A DNA stretch of 10,257 nucleotides. It comes from an uncultured Prevotella sp. (lineage in GTDB: Bacteria > Bacteroidota > Bacteroidia > Bacteroidales > Bacteroidaceae). The stretch spans positions 1 through 10,257 of the forward strand of contig CAAGFF010000217.1 in assembly GCA_900769055.1 (NCBI GenBank), read 5' to 3'. Under the pieces are notes generated by a model that saw only the letters and a list, made by a program, of their open reading frames with translations, was not told where the DNA came from and did no database searches. A program made the position numbers and the translations under genes. Shown piece by piece: positions 1 to 7,866 of this stretch (its first letter is position 1; the number at the start of each line of letters is the position of its first letter).

Positions 1-1228
1 ACTGCTTGGTGGGAACCTGGTTGGCATACTGCCAGTTGCTCATCCACGCGATGGCGCAGCGGCGACCGTCGGGAGCGTTGTCGAAGGTGACGGTGGCATA
101 GTGGTCCTTGCCGTAGTCCATCCACTTGGTCTCGCTGGGCTCGTCCTCGCAGGTGAACTTATGTCCGTCGAACTGTCCGATAAAATACTGAGTTGCAGAA
201 CCGCCGAAGGGACCGCCGGGGTTGATGTTGCATACGAGCATCCACTTCTCCTTGTCAGTTCCACGCACCTTCATCTTCATCAGGTCGGGACACTCCCACA
301 CACCACCGTGATTGCCGTACTCATGTCCGAAAGAGCTCTCATATTTCCAGTCCTTCAGATTAGCAGAAGAATAAATCTGCATCTCCTGACCGGCAGCGAG
401 AATCATGTTCCAGAATCCAGCCTCAGCATTCCAGAAGACATGAGGGTCGCGGAAATCCCTTGCCGTAGATACGATAATCGGATTATGCTCATACTTAGTG
501 AAAGTCTTGCCGCCGTCGGTGCTGTAAGCCATCGACTGCATCTGACTATGTCCGGCTGAGGTGTAGAAAGCAACGATGGCATCCTTGCCGAAGCCTGCGG
601 TGTTGTTCTTGTCAACAACCGACGAACCGCTGAAGATGGTTCCGAGGGCATCGCCCTCCAACACTGCGGGTTGTGCTGTCCAGTTAACGAGGTCGGTACT
701 TGTGGAATAGCCCCATGTCATGTTCTCCCACTGAGAGCCATAAGGATTGTACTGAAAGCAGAGGTGCCACACGCCATCCTTGTAGAACATACCATTAGGG
801 TCGTTCATCCAACCATAAACGGGGGTATGATGGTAGACAGGGCGATACTTCTCCACGTTCTTTGTGTCGAAGGAATCTGAGTATTTCATCCTTTTCCAAC
901 AGGTGAAATCATTCATGGCACCCGTAGAACGCACATTGCCGAGGAAGGCGATGTCGAGCACCTGTCCGTTTTCCACCTCAAACGGCACGAAATAGTCAAC
1001 CTTGTCAACAGCAAGACGGCAATTGAAAGTAGCGACCAACTGATTGTCCTTTATCACTCTGATATGTGAGTTTTCCTCCTTCTCCTCAACAGGCAACAGA
1101 AGATATTTCTTCTGTGTGTCAACCTTGATAATAGCGTGACCCTCACCGAGGAACTGAGGTGTCTGGGCGGAAGCTGCCATGGCGACAAGTAACGAGGCTG
1201 CCAATGATATTAATCTGTTTGTTTTCAT
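1..1228 (-). CDS. GH32 fructan hydrolase (exo-levanase/inulinase type), C-terminal end cut by the window edge
   Basis: Retaining glycoside hydrolase that releases fructose from beta-fructans such as levan, inulin or sucrose. The 409 visible residues begin with a type I signal peptide (cleavage likely ASA21|Q22), so the enzyme is exported, probably to the periplasm. Residues about 22-120 resemble the DUF4980 beta-domain found before GH32 in Bacteroidetes levanases. The catalytic beta-propeller follows. WMNDPNG at 140-146 supplies the nucleophile D143, RDP at 260-262 the transition-state stabiliser D261, and WECPD at 311-315 the acid/base E312. WENMTW and GKDHYA are also typical of the family. 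All three catalytic residues are intact. The end of the propeller and the C-terminal beta-sandwich lie beyond base 1. The start at 1228 is the only ATG directly before the signal peptide. The gene begins 39 bp after the susD-like stop, on the same strand, so it is the third gene of the operon. Specificity for levan or inulin cannot be read from sequence alone. Confidence 0.93.
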   Translation of the reverse strand, partial: MKTNRLISLAASLLVAMAASAQTPQFLGEGHAIIKVDTQKKYLLLPVEEKEENSHIRVIKDNQLVATFNCRLAVDKVDYFVPFEVENGQVLDIAFLGNVRSTGAMNDFTCWKRMKYSDSFDTKNVEKYRPVYHHTPVYGWMNDPNGMFYKDGVWHLCFQYNPYGSQWENMTWGYSTSTDLVNWTAQPAVLEGDALGTIFSGSSVVDKNNTAGFGKDAIVAFYTSAGHSQMQSMAYSTDGGKTFTKYEHNPIIVSTARDFRDPHVFWNAEAGFWNMILAAGQEMQIYSSANLKDWKYESSFGHEYGNHGGVWECPDLMKMKVRGTDKEKWMLVCNINPGGPFGGSATQYFIGQFDGHKFTCEDEPSETKWMDYGKDHYATVTFDNAPDGRRCAIAWMSNWQYANQVPTKQ

Positions 1229-1267
1229 AAATGATTCGATGTTGATGATGAATTATTAGAACCCACT

Positions 1268-3001
1268 TTAATAACCTTTGTTCTGAGTATACAGTCCAGG
1301 CACATAGTACATCTGGTTGTAGGGCACTGGATAGAACTCGTTCTTTCCCGGTGTGTAGTGTGCATCCTTCAGATACTGTGCGTAGGTCTGTCCCTCATAC
1401 ACGTCGTTCTTCTCTTTCTCGAAGTATGCGTTGAGTGTCTTTGAGGCTATGCCCCAGCGGCGTAGGTCGAAATATCTGCTGTTCTCCATTGCCATCTCCA
1501 GACGACGCTCCCACCGCAGGCACTTGCGGGCGGTTTCCTTATCCTGGAAATAGGTTTCAGGATAGAGCGAGATCTCGCACTGGTCGGCGGCATACTGTAT
1601 GTGCTTTGCCACGGAGTTCTTCGCACGCTGGCGAATGTCGTTGATTATCGTACGCGCCTCAGCCAGTTTTCCTGTCTCAATGAGTGCCTCGGCACGCATG
1701 AGCATGACGTCAGTATAGCGGAACACGTAGTCGTTCATGTCGAACGCCTGCCAAGGACTATTGTAGCTCTCTCCCTTTGAGCGCTGTGGCACTTCCTTGA
1801 GTGAGGCATAGTAGCCGTAGGTGTTTGGCGTACGTGAGTTGTCCTTCGTCATGGTGTACTGCTGCTCATACTTGTATGGGAAAGTAGGCATACCTACGGT
1901 GTGGAAGAGACGTGGGTCCCATTTCTGTGCTGTCGGGACACCATTGATAGGATATGCTATCTCCTTGTCGAAGTTGTCGAAGTCGGGCAGTCCGTCCTTT
2001 GTCTTGAACGCGCTGACGAGGTTTTGTGAAGGCTTGTGGAAGTCCCATCCGCACGACCATATTCCCCAGCAGCCGTTGAGCATGTTGCTCCAGTTGGCAC
2101 GTCCGAAGGTTGTGTTGTCGTTCTTGTAGTCAGAGCACTGCACGGCGAAGATGCTCTCCTTTGAGTTTTTGTACTCAGGCAGGAAGATGTCACCGAAGTC
2201 CTCCAGATAACCATAATTTGAGTTCTTAACCACGTCGGTATATTCCACCACCTTATTCATATAGTCCTGATTGATATGGCCAACACCGGTTGTAGCCTCA
2301 TATCCGTCACCCCAAGCCAAGGTGAGATAGCACTTGGCGAGATAGCTTGCGGCTGCAATCTTGTTCACACGTCCACCATCCTTCTGGTCGGCTGGCAGAA
2401 CGTCGTATGCCACCTTGAAGTCATCAATAATCTTCTGGAACAGCTGCTCGTATGTGAACTCGTCGTTGCGTGTCTGCTCCTGTGCATTGTTCTTATACAC
2501 TTCCTCGTCAATCCAAGGCACTTGGCGGAACATGGTGACGAGCTTGAAATAGAAGTGGGCACGGAGGAAACGCACCTCTGCGTCACGCTGTCTTGCTGTC
2601 TCGGCACCAAGTTTCTCCTCGCCGTAGTTGTCTATTGAGACGAGTGCCCGGTTGCAACGTGAGATGGCGCAATAGAGCCTGTACCACAGCTCGTCGAACT
2701 CACCTGGCGTTGAGGTCATGGTAGACCATATCTCCATTGGATGATAGCCGGTGTCGGTAGTTCCCGAACCGCCCTTCAGCGCATCGTCACTTGCCACGTC
2801 GCCGTAAGGCCAGAGGTTGAACGGATAGCTGTACCAGCAGTCGCCGAGCATGGCGTATGCGGCAGTAGTCATCTTCTCTGGATTCTCCATCGCGAGCTGC
2901 TCGTCAATGACTCCTTCTGGCTCAACCTCGATGAAGTTGTCGCATGATGTGGCAGACAACATTGCAGCTGCCACAAGTATATATTGGAATATCTTTTTCA
3001 T
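1268..3001 (-). CDS. SusD/RagB-like surface glycan-binding lipoprotein
   Basis: Outer-membrane lipoprotein that binds oligosaccharide at the cell surface and caps the SusC-like transporter. At 577 aa it has normal SusD length. The N-terminus is a lipoprotein signal ending ATSC20, with D21 next to the lipidated cysteine. The N-terminal SusD-like region includes the SRCNRALVSID helix (about 113-123) and a TPR-like LRAHFYFKL segment near 145. The C-terminal RagB/SusD region includes DVMLMRAEALIETGKLAEA followed by an IN-IRQRA helix, and ends in FYPVP...TQNKGY, the usual closing motif of the family. The start lies 29 bp after the susC-like stop, with no evident Shine-Dalgarno, as is normal in Bacteroidetes. 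Gene order and spacing indicate co-transcription with the transporter and the GH32 enzyme. A fructan ligand is inferred from the GH32 neighbour only. Confidence 0.95.
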   Translation of the reverse strand: MKKIFQYILVAAAMLSATSCDNFIEVEPEGVIDEQLAMENPEKMTTAAYAMLGDCWYSYPFNLWPYGDVASDDALKGGSGTTDTGYHPMEIWSTMTSTPGEFDELWYRLYCAISRCNRALVSIDNYGEEKLGAETARQRDAEVRFLRAHFYFKLVTMFRQVPWIDEEVYKNNAQEQTRNDEFTYEQLFQKIIDDFKVAYDVLPADQKDGGRVNKIAAASYLAKCYLTLAWGDGYEATTGVGHINQDYMNKVVEYTDVVKNSNYGYLEDFGDIFLPEYKNSKESIFAVQCSDYKNDNTTFGRANWSNMLNGCWGIWSCGWDFHKPSQNLVSAFKTKDGLPDFDNFDKEIAYPINGVPTAQKWDPRLFHTVGMPTFPYKYEQQYTMTKDNSRTPNTYGYYASLKEVPQRSKGESYNSPWQAFDMNDYVFRYTDVMLMRAEALIETGKLAEARTIINDIRQRAKNSVAKHIQYAADQCEISLYPETYFQDKETARKCLRWERRLEMAMENSRYFDLRRWGIASKTLNAYFEKEKNDVYEGQTYAQYLKDAHYTPGKNEFYPVPYNQMYYVPGLYTQNKGY

Positions 3002-3030
3002 TGTATGTCGTTTTTATAATTGTGTGATGA

Positions 3031-6000
3031 TTAGAAGCCAAGCTGAAGTCCGAACGAAACTGATGTGGCATGAGGATATGCCCAGTTTGGATTCTCAGGG
3101 TCGGAAACGGTAAATCCGTCAGACTTGAGAGTAAAGAGGTTCTGGCCAGAGATGTAGAAGCGTGCACTTGTCATGCTGACCTTCTTGAGCAGTTTTGCTG
3201 GCATGTTGTAACCCACCTGCAAAGTGCGCAGCTTCAGCCATGAGCCATGCTCGACGAAATACGTAGAGGCACGACCCTCGTCACCAGTATTGTTAGTGGT
3301 AAGTGCAGGTATCAGCGAGTTCTTGTTGTCTGCCGTCCATGCCTGAAGCATGCGGTTGCCCTTGTTGCTTCCTGCGTCGGTGATGCTGTAGAAGTCGGTC
3401 TGGAACTTCTGGTTGTTGTAGATGTCAACTCCACACACTCCCTGGAAGAACATAGAGAGGTCGAAATCCTTGTAGTTGAGGGCTACGTTAAGTCCCCATG
3501 AGAAGTCTGGCACTGGGTTGAAAATCCAAGTCTGGTCCTCGGCGTTGATGCGTCCGTCGCCATTGAGGTCGGCATATTTCAGTCCACCTACGCGTGCATT
3601 CTCCTGGCCGCAGGCAAGCACCTCCTCACGGCTCTGGTAGAGTCCGTCAACCACATATCCTACTATAGAGCCGTATGGCACGCGAGCCTCAACAAGGTTC
3701 TCGCTTGTGGTGTGGGCGTACGAACCAGTGGTTGTCTCTGGCAGATAGGTCACGCGGTTGCGGAAGAAATCGAGGTTTCCGTTGATGTTGTAACCAAGGC
3801 CATAAGACGTAGTGTGGCGATAGCCAACGCTGAACTCCATACCCCAGTTCTGCAGTGACGGGCCGTTGCTCCACGACGCTCCGCCTTCGCCGAGTGAGGC
3901 AAGATAGGCTGGCTGTATGAGCATGTCCTTCACCTTCTTCAGGTAGATGTCGGCTGTACCGTAAAGCTCATTGTTGAACAATGCGAAGTCAATACCGGCA
4001 TTGTACTGTATTGTTGTCTCCCACTTCAGATTAGGGTTCTCGGTCTGCGTGGCACGGAATCCTGAGGGGAATATGCCAGAGCCTTGCAGGTAGAGGTCGT
4101 ATGCCGTGGAGGTGACACGGTCGTTGCCATAGTCAGCAACATAGAGACCGTAGCGGGCACTGTTGGAAATAGCCTGGTTACCAGTCTCACCCCAAGAGAG
4201 GCGAATCTTCAGGTCGTCAAGCCAGTCTTTCTTAAGGTTCTGCGAAAGGCGGTAGCCGAGGGTTGCTGCGGGGAACGTACCGTAGCGGTTGTTGCGTCCG
4301 AATCGGGAGCTTCCGTCACGGCGTATGGTGAACGATGCCAGCAGGAGGTCTTTCCAGTTATAGTCTGCCTTGCCGAAGAACGACACGAGATTATATCCGT
4401 TGGCAATACCAGAGGCACGCTCAGTGCCGGTGGCGGCGTCTGGCCACATGTATTTGTAGTTCTCAAGGTCAAACAACTCAGCGTATGCCGAAATATCATC
4501 ACGGTTCTGATGGTGCATCTCCATACCGAGGAGCACGCCGAAATGATGGTCTTTCCACAATGTGAAGTTGTAGTTGGCAGTGTTGGACCATGTCCACTTC
4601 ATGTCGTCAGCAGCACCGAGCGTTGTGCTTGGAGTGTCGTTGTTGACAACGTCTGAGTGGAAAGTATAGGTCACGCTATGGATGAACGACTGGTCGTAGT
4701 CGATACCGAAGTTCGAGCGCAACACCATGCCTTCAACTGGCTTGATGTCGATGTAGGCATTACCGAACACACGCCAGATCTTCAGGCGGTTGTCGCGGTT
4801 GTGATACAGCTCGCGCAGAGGATTCTGACGGTCACTCATACCGCCTACAGGACCACCGAAGGTCTCGTTGTCCTCTTCATATACAGGAACCGTAGGAGCC
4901 ATCTTGAGGGCATTCTCCATAGGGAAGCTGTTCACCTGATTGGTGTAGCTTACAGTGAGGTTCTCACCAATGGTGACAAGCTTGTTCACGTTGTAGCTGG
5001 TGTTGACACGGCCAGAGAAGTTCTCGAAGTCGGTATATTTCAGAATACCGGTGTTCTTCTTGTAGCCCAACGACATGAGGGCAGAGTACTTGTCGGTGGC
5101 GTTTGACAACGACAGATCGTAGCTCTGCGAGAAACCTGTGCGTGAGATGGCGTCGAGCCAGTCGGTATCGCTGAAGCGCATAGTCTTCTTTGAGTTGATG
5201 TAACCGTCGTAAAGACCGTTCACGGTGTAGCTGTTGTACTGGCCAGTCTTCGGGTCGTAGGCCTGGATGCCGATGCCTTGTGAGGCATTGAGGTTCAAGC
5301 CGTAGTTGCTGGCGTAAGCCACAGGGTCAAGTCCGTCGTTCAGTGCTGCCTGTGCCATTGCCGTTGCATATTCGGCAGAGTTGCATAGTTCCATTGTAGA
5401 TTGCGACGTATAGAACTGGGCGGTGAGGTTGGCAGAGAAGTCTATCTTCACCTTCTCGCCCTTCTTTCCCTTGCGGGTGGTGATGATGATGACACCATTT
5501 GCAGCACGCGAGCCATAGATAGATGCCGAGGCGGCATCCTTCAGCACCTGCATGCTCTCGATATCGTTCATGTTGAGAGAGTTGAGCGATGCCGTAGTTG
5601 GTACTCCGTCGATTACGAACAATGGGTCTTGTGAGGAGTTGAACGAACCGATACCACGGATGCGCACCGTACCAGAGCCAGAAGGCGAGCCGTCGGTAGT
5701 AACCGTCATACCAGCTACCTTACCCTGAAGGGCTCGCATAGGGTCACTGTCTGACGATGTCTTCAGGTCTTTTGTCTGCACAACGGCAACAGAACCAGTG
5801 AGGTCCGCCTTACGCTGTGTGGTATAACCCGTCACCACTACTTCCTGCAGACTCATGTTGTCTTCCTGGATGGTAATTTTCATCTGGGGTGCCACGGTAA
5901 GCTCCTGTGTCAGATAGCCGATGTAGCTTACAACAATCTTCGCACCACTCTGGGTGGTCAACTTGAAGTTTCCGTCGAAGTCGGTAACAGTACCGTTCGT

Positions 6001-6147
6001 CGTTCCCTTCTCCAAAATAGAGGCACCGATAATAGTCTCGCCCGACTGGTCGACCACAGTTCCGCTGACCTCAATCTTTTGCGCATATATTATGGTACAT
6101 GCCATAAACATCAGCGCACTTGCTAATAATCTCTTAAGATGTTTCAT
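3031..6147 (-). CDS. SusC/RagA-like TonB-dependent outer-membrane transporter
   Basis: Outer-membrane beta-barrel that imports oligosaccharides using TonB/ExbBD energy, paired with the SusD-like lipoprotein encoded next. The 1038-aa protein has a type I signal peptide (cleavage near YAQ23), then a carboxypeptidase-regulatory-like domain (about 27-95) with the usual GETIIGASI and GTVTDFDGNF strands. LQEVVVTGY (100-108) leads into the plug, which carries LKDAASASIYGSRAANGV (202-219) and ITTRKGKKG (222-230), the SusC-family signature. The rest, to about residue 1038, is barrel and ends in F, as expected for assembly by the BAM machinery. No extracytoplasmic sigma/anti-sigma signalling extension is visible, so control is likely through the upstream AraC-type regulator. 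It is the first gene of the operon, and its promoter carries a good -7 box. The start ATG at 6147 directly precedes the signal peptide. Glycan specificity (fructan) is inferred from the GH32 gene. Confidence 0.96.
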   Translation of the reverse strand: MKHLKRLLASALMFMACTIIYAQKIEVSGTVVDQSGETIIGASILEKGTTNGTVTDFDGNFKLTTQSGAKIVVSYIGYLTQELTVAPQMKITIQEDNMSLQEVVVTGYTTQRKADLTGSVAVVQTKDLKTSSDSDPMRALQGKVAGMTVTTDGSPSGSGTVRIRGIGSFNSSQDPLFVIDGVPTTASLNSLNMNDIESMQVLKDAASASIYGSRAANGVIIITTRKGKKGEKVKIDFSANLTAQFYTSQSTMELCNSAEYATAMAQAALNDGLDPVAYASNYGLNLNASQGIGIQAYDPKTGQYNSYTVNGLYDGYINSKKTMRFSDTDWLDAISRTGFSQSYDLSLSNATDKYSALMSLGYKKNTGILKYTDFENFSGRVNTSYNVNKLVTIGENLTVSYTNQVNSFPMENALKMAPTVPVYEEDNETFGGPVGGMSDRQNPLRELYHNRDNRLKIWRVFGNAYIDIKPVEGMVLRSNFGIDYDQSFIHSVTYTFHSDVVNNDTPSTTLGAADDMKWTWSNTANYNFTLWKDHHFGVLLGMEMHHQNRDDISAYAELFDLENYKYMWPDAATGTERASGIANGYNLVSFFGKADYNWKDLLLASFTIRRDGSSRFGRNNRYGTFPAATLGYRLSQNLKKDWLDDLKIRLSWGETGNQAISNSARYGLYVADYGNDRVTSTAYDLYLQGSGIFPSGFRATQTENPNLKWETTIQYNAGIDFALFNNELYGTADIYLKKVKDMLIQPAYLASLGEGGASWSNGPSLQNWGMEFSVGYRHTTSYGLGYNINGNLDFFRNRVTYLPETTTGSYAHTTSENLVEARVPYGSIVGYVVDGLYQSREEVLACGQENARVGGLKYADLNGDGRINAEDQTWIFNPVPDFSWGLNVALNYKDFDLSMFFQGVCGVDIYNNQKFQTDFYSITDAGSNKGNRMLQAWTADNKNSLIPALTTNNTGDEGRASTYFVEHGSWLKLRTLQVGYNMPAKLLKKVSMTSARFYISGQNLFTLKSDGFTVSDPENPNWAYPHATSVSFGLQLGF

Positions 6148-6183
6148 TTAGGAATTTAGAATATTGGTTAATAAAATCTGCCG

Positions 6184-6191
6184 CAAAAGTA
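6184..6191 (-). promoter_or_regulatory. Predicted promoter of the susC-susD-GH32 operon (-7 box)
   Basis: Read on the minus strand this is TACTTTTG, an exact match to the Bacteroidetes -7 consensus TAnnTTTG, and it ends 36 bp before the susC start codon. Nothing close to the TTTG -33 element is found about 19 bp upstream, where the bases read TTAAGGT. A good -7 with a missing -33 fits a promoter that needs an activator, presumably the AraC-type regulator encoded upstream. The predicted transcript start is near 6178. No transcription data are available here. Confidence 0.6.
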
Positions 6192-6214
6192 CGGCAAGAC
6201 TATCGGCGAGACCT

Positions 6215-6279
6215 TAAAAAATCGTGCATTTCATCGCAAAATTGATACAATGTAACATATTTGCAAGAGAATGCACGAT
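6215..6279 (-). terminator. Probable intrinsic terminator of the ATPase gene; alternatively a dyad operator for susC
   Basis: A perfect 10-bp inverted repeat (ATCGTGCATT at 6221-6230, AATGCACGAT at 6270-6279) encloses a second 7-bp stem (6234-6240 with 6260-6266). In minus-strand RNA the inner stem pairs fully with one G-U wobble, while the plus-strand RNA would have a C-A clash. The minus-strand 3' side runs directly into six Ts (6221-6216). The structure starts 22 bp after the ATPase stop codon. Strand-specific pairing plus a T-tract argue for termination of the ATPase transcript. However, the arms also lie about 43-52 and 92-101 bp upstream of the predicted susC transcript start, where an activator could bind, so both roles are possible. 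Confidence 0.5.
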
Positions 6280-6300
6280 ATTTATTAGAAATAATCATGT

Positions 6301-7740
6301 TCAAAACAGGTCGTCGAGTGTCACCTCATTCTGCACGATACCACTATACATATTTTGTTTCAGACCTTTTGATGTGATAAACGTGAGGTGAATGCTTTTG
6401 TTGTCGTCGTGAAGCAGTTCACGAAGACGGTCTATACGACGGAGCAGCAAGTCATGATAATTGCCATCAATAACATACGGCGAAGTGGTGAACTTTATCT
6501 CGCAGAGATTGACCACATTGTCATTACGGATAATCACCAGGTCAATCTGCATACCCGTGTCGGCTTCGTCAGCCTTAAGAGTAAGCGTTGTTTCTCTCGA
6601 CAACACCCCGCCTACTCTGAGCGCATCTTTTATACGGTCAACATGCTTCATGCACAATTCCTCAAACGACAAGCCACGCCATGCGGCGGTACGCCCCTCA
6701 TTACGGCTGTTCTGCCAAAAATGATGGTCGGCATTGTCTTCAACAAATGTGAGACAGAAACGGCAGAAGGGGTCGTCGAGCCTGTACAACACCTCGTCCT
6801 TCCTGTTGCCCAATGGACATTGATGGCGTACGAAACCACTGTTCTCAAGGGACGCCAACATATCACTCAGTGCCCCACCACTCTTTTTGCCTATGGCTTG
6901 GGCTATCTCAGAGCGAGTAAGCCCGGAACGTTTTTTCGCAATGGCTGTCACTATCGCCTTGTATTCCTCAGCATTGGCAAAGAGGGAACGGAAAAGGCGG
7001 TTGAACTCGTTTTTCAGCCTCGCCTTGCGGTCGAAGAGCAACAGGTCAACATTCTGCCCAAGGCTCATGCCTTTCTGAAAATAATTCAGATAATAAGGAA
7101 TGCCGCCAAACACCATATATGCCTCTGCAATGTCCATCTTGCTCAGTTCAATGCCCTTGCTTCGCAGAAACTCTGCCGTCTCACCGAGTGTGAATGGCAT
7201 GAGGTGAATCTCGCGCGTCAGGCGGTCATACAGTCCTCCGTGGTTGTTGACGATATTGTTCAGCATCCACGTCGTTGAGCTGCCACATACCACTAACATC
7301 AGATTGTGTCGCCCGCAGCCCCATCTGTTCCAGAAGGACTCAAATGCCTTGAGGAATCCCGACCTTGGAGTGTCCATCCATGGCAGCTCGTCTATAAAGA
7401 CCACCTGCCTGCTGCCGTCGTCTAAGTCTTCAAGAAGACACTCAAGCATGAAAAACGCCTCTATCCATGTTTCCGGCCTTTTTTGCTCGTCCAAACCCGC
7501 TTTTATCATCGAGAAATAGAAACTGAGCAACTGGTCCTTCATTGATGTCTTGCACGACTCATCATCTACAGGTGATAGGCCTGCATGAAAAAATGTCATT
7601 CTGTTGCCCAACACTTCCTTAACAAGATAGGTCTTGCCCACTCGCCTTCGCCCATAAATAGCCAAAAACTCAGCCTTTCCGCTGTCGTACAAGTCATTTA
7701 TCTCCCGTATTTCATCACGTCGCCCTATTATTGATTCCAT
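6301..7740 (-). CDS. P-loop ATPase with C-terminal DUF234/PD-(D/E)XK-like domain
   Basis: Member of the ATPase_2 (archaeal-type STAND/AAA-like) family fused to DUF234, common in Bacteroidales and archaea; the cellular role is unknown. The 479-aa protein has the family's usual length. Walker A is GRRRVGKT (30-37), Walker B is VVFIDE (113-118) and a sensor-1-like VVCGSST lies at 150-156. Residues about 262-310 resemble a winged helix (LTRSEIAQAIG then LASLENSGFV), which could bind DNA. The C-terminal part holds a PD-(D/E)XK-like set: E360/E361, D400 in QIDLVI, and E414-x-K416 in CEIKF, so a nuclease function is possible but not shown. There is no signal peptide; it should be cytoplasmic. It sits between the regulator and the susC operon on the same strand, but has its own promoter within a striking repeat array and a likely terminator behind it. 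It therefore looks like an independent insertion and not a part of sugar use. Confidence 0.9.
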   Translation of the reverse strand: MESIIGRRDEIREINDLYDSGKAEFLAIYGRRRVGKTYLVKEVLGNRMTFFHAGLSPVDDESCKTSMKDQLLSFYFSMIKAGLDEQKRPETWIEAFFMLECLLEDLDDGSRQVVFIDELPWMDTPRSGFLKAFESFWNRWGCGRHNLMLVVCGSSTTWMLNNIVNNHGGLYDRLTREIHLMPFTLGETAEFLRSKGIELSKMDIAEAYMVFGGIPYYLNYFQKGMSLGQNVDLLLFDRKARLKNEFNRLFRSLFANAEEYKAIVTAIAKKRSGLTRSEIAQAIGKKSGGALSDMLASLENSGFVRHQCPLGNRKDEVLYRLDDPFCRFCLTFVEDNADHHFWQNSRNEGRTAAWRGLSFEELCMKHVDRIKDALRVGGVLSRETTLTLKADEADTGMQIDLVIIRNDNVVNLCEIKFTTSPYVIDGNYHDLLLRRIDRLRELLHDDNKSIHLTFITSKGLKQNMYSGIVQNEVTLDDLF

Positions 7741-7754
7741 AGCTAATATGATTT

Positions 7755-7852
7755 AATTCCGCCACAAAGATATGAAAAAGATTTGATTTGGCGGAATAAA
7801 GGGATGTTTATTCCGCCAGATTATAACAATATTTAGCCGAATTGGCGGAATT
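7755..7852. repeat. Symmetric array of four TGGCGGAAT sites over the ATPase promoter (candidate operator)
   Basis: Four copies of TGGCGGAAT alternate in orientation: 7756-7764 (minus), 7789-7797 (plus), 7810-7818 (minus) and 7843-7851 (plus). Their centres are 33, 21 and 33 bp apart, close to three, two and three helical turns, so all could face one side of the helix. The inner pair extends to a perfect 12-bp palindrome (7789-7800 / 7807-7818, 6-nt loop) and the outer pair to a perfect 10-bp palindrome (7755-7764 / 7843-7852). Site 1 abuts the -7 box of the ATPase promoter and site 2 covers the place where the -33 box would lie. This suggests a repressor site, perhaps bound by the ATPase itself. 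That is inference; the repeats and spacing are seen directly. Confidence 0.75.
7765..7772 (-). promoter_or_regulatory. Predicted promoter of the ATPase gene (-7 box)
   Basis: On the minus strand it reads TATCTTTG, an exact TAnnTTTG match, 24 bp before the ATPase start codon. The -33 position falls inside the second TGGCGGAAT copy and has no TTTG. The transcript would start near 7759, within the first repeat copy, giving a leader of roughly 20 bases. The position between operator-like repeats suggests autoregulation or control by a dedicated repressor. Confidence 0.55.
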
Positions 7853-7866
7853 GACTTAATTAATTG

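Noticed and set aside
101..559. Plus-strand ORF of 152 aa
   Set aside because: Antisense to the GH32 gene, whose catalytic motifs are all in the minus frame.
4084..5106. Two long plus-strand ORFs (190 and 149 aa)
   Set aside because: Both are shadows inside the well-supported susC-like gene.
6388..7278. Plus-strand ORF of 296 aa
   Set aside because: Mirror of the ATPase gene, where Walker and PD-(D/E)XK-like motifs are intact on the minus strand.
7789..7818. 12-bp palindrome as intrinsic terminator of the regulator gene
   Set aside because: No T-tract follows on either strand, and it belongs to a four-copy array over a promoter; operator is the better reading.
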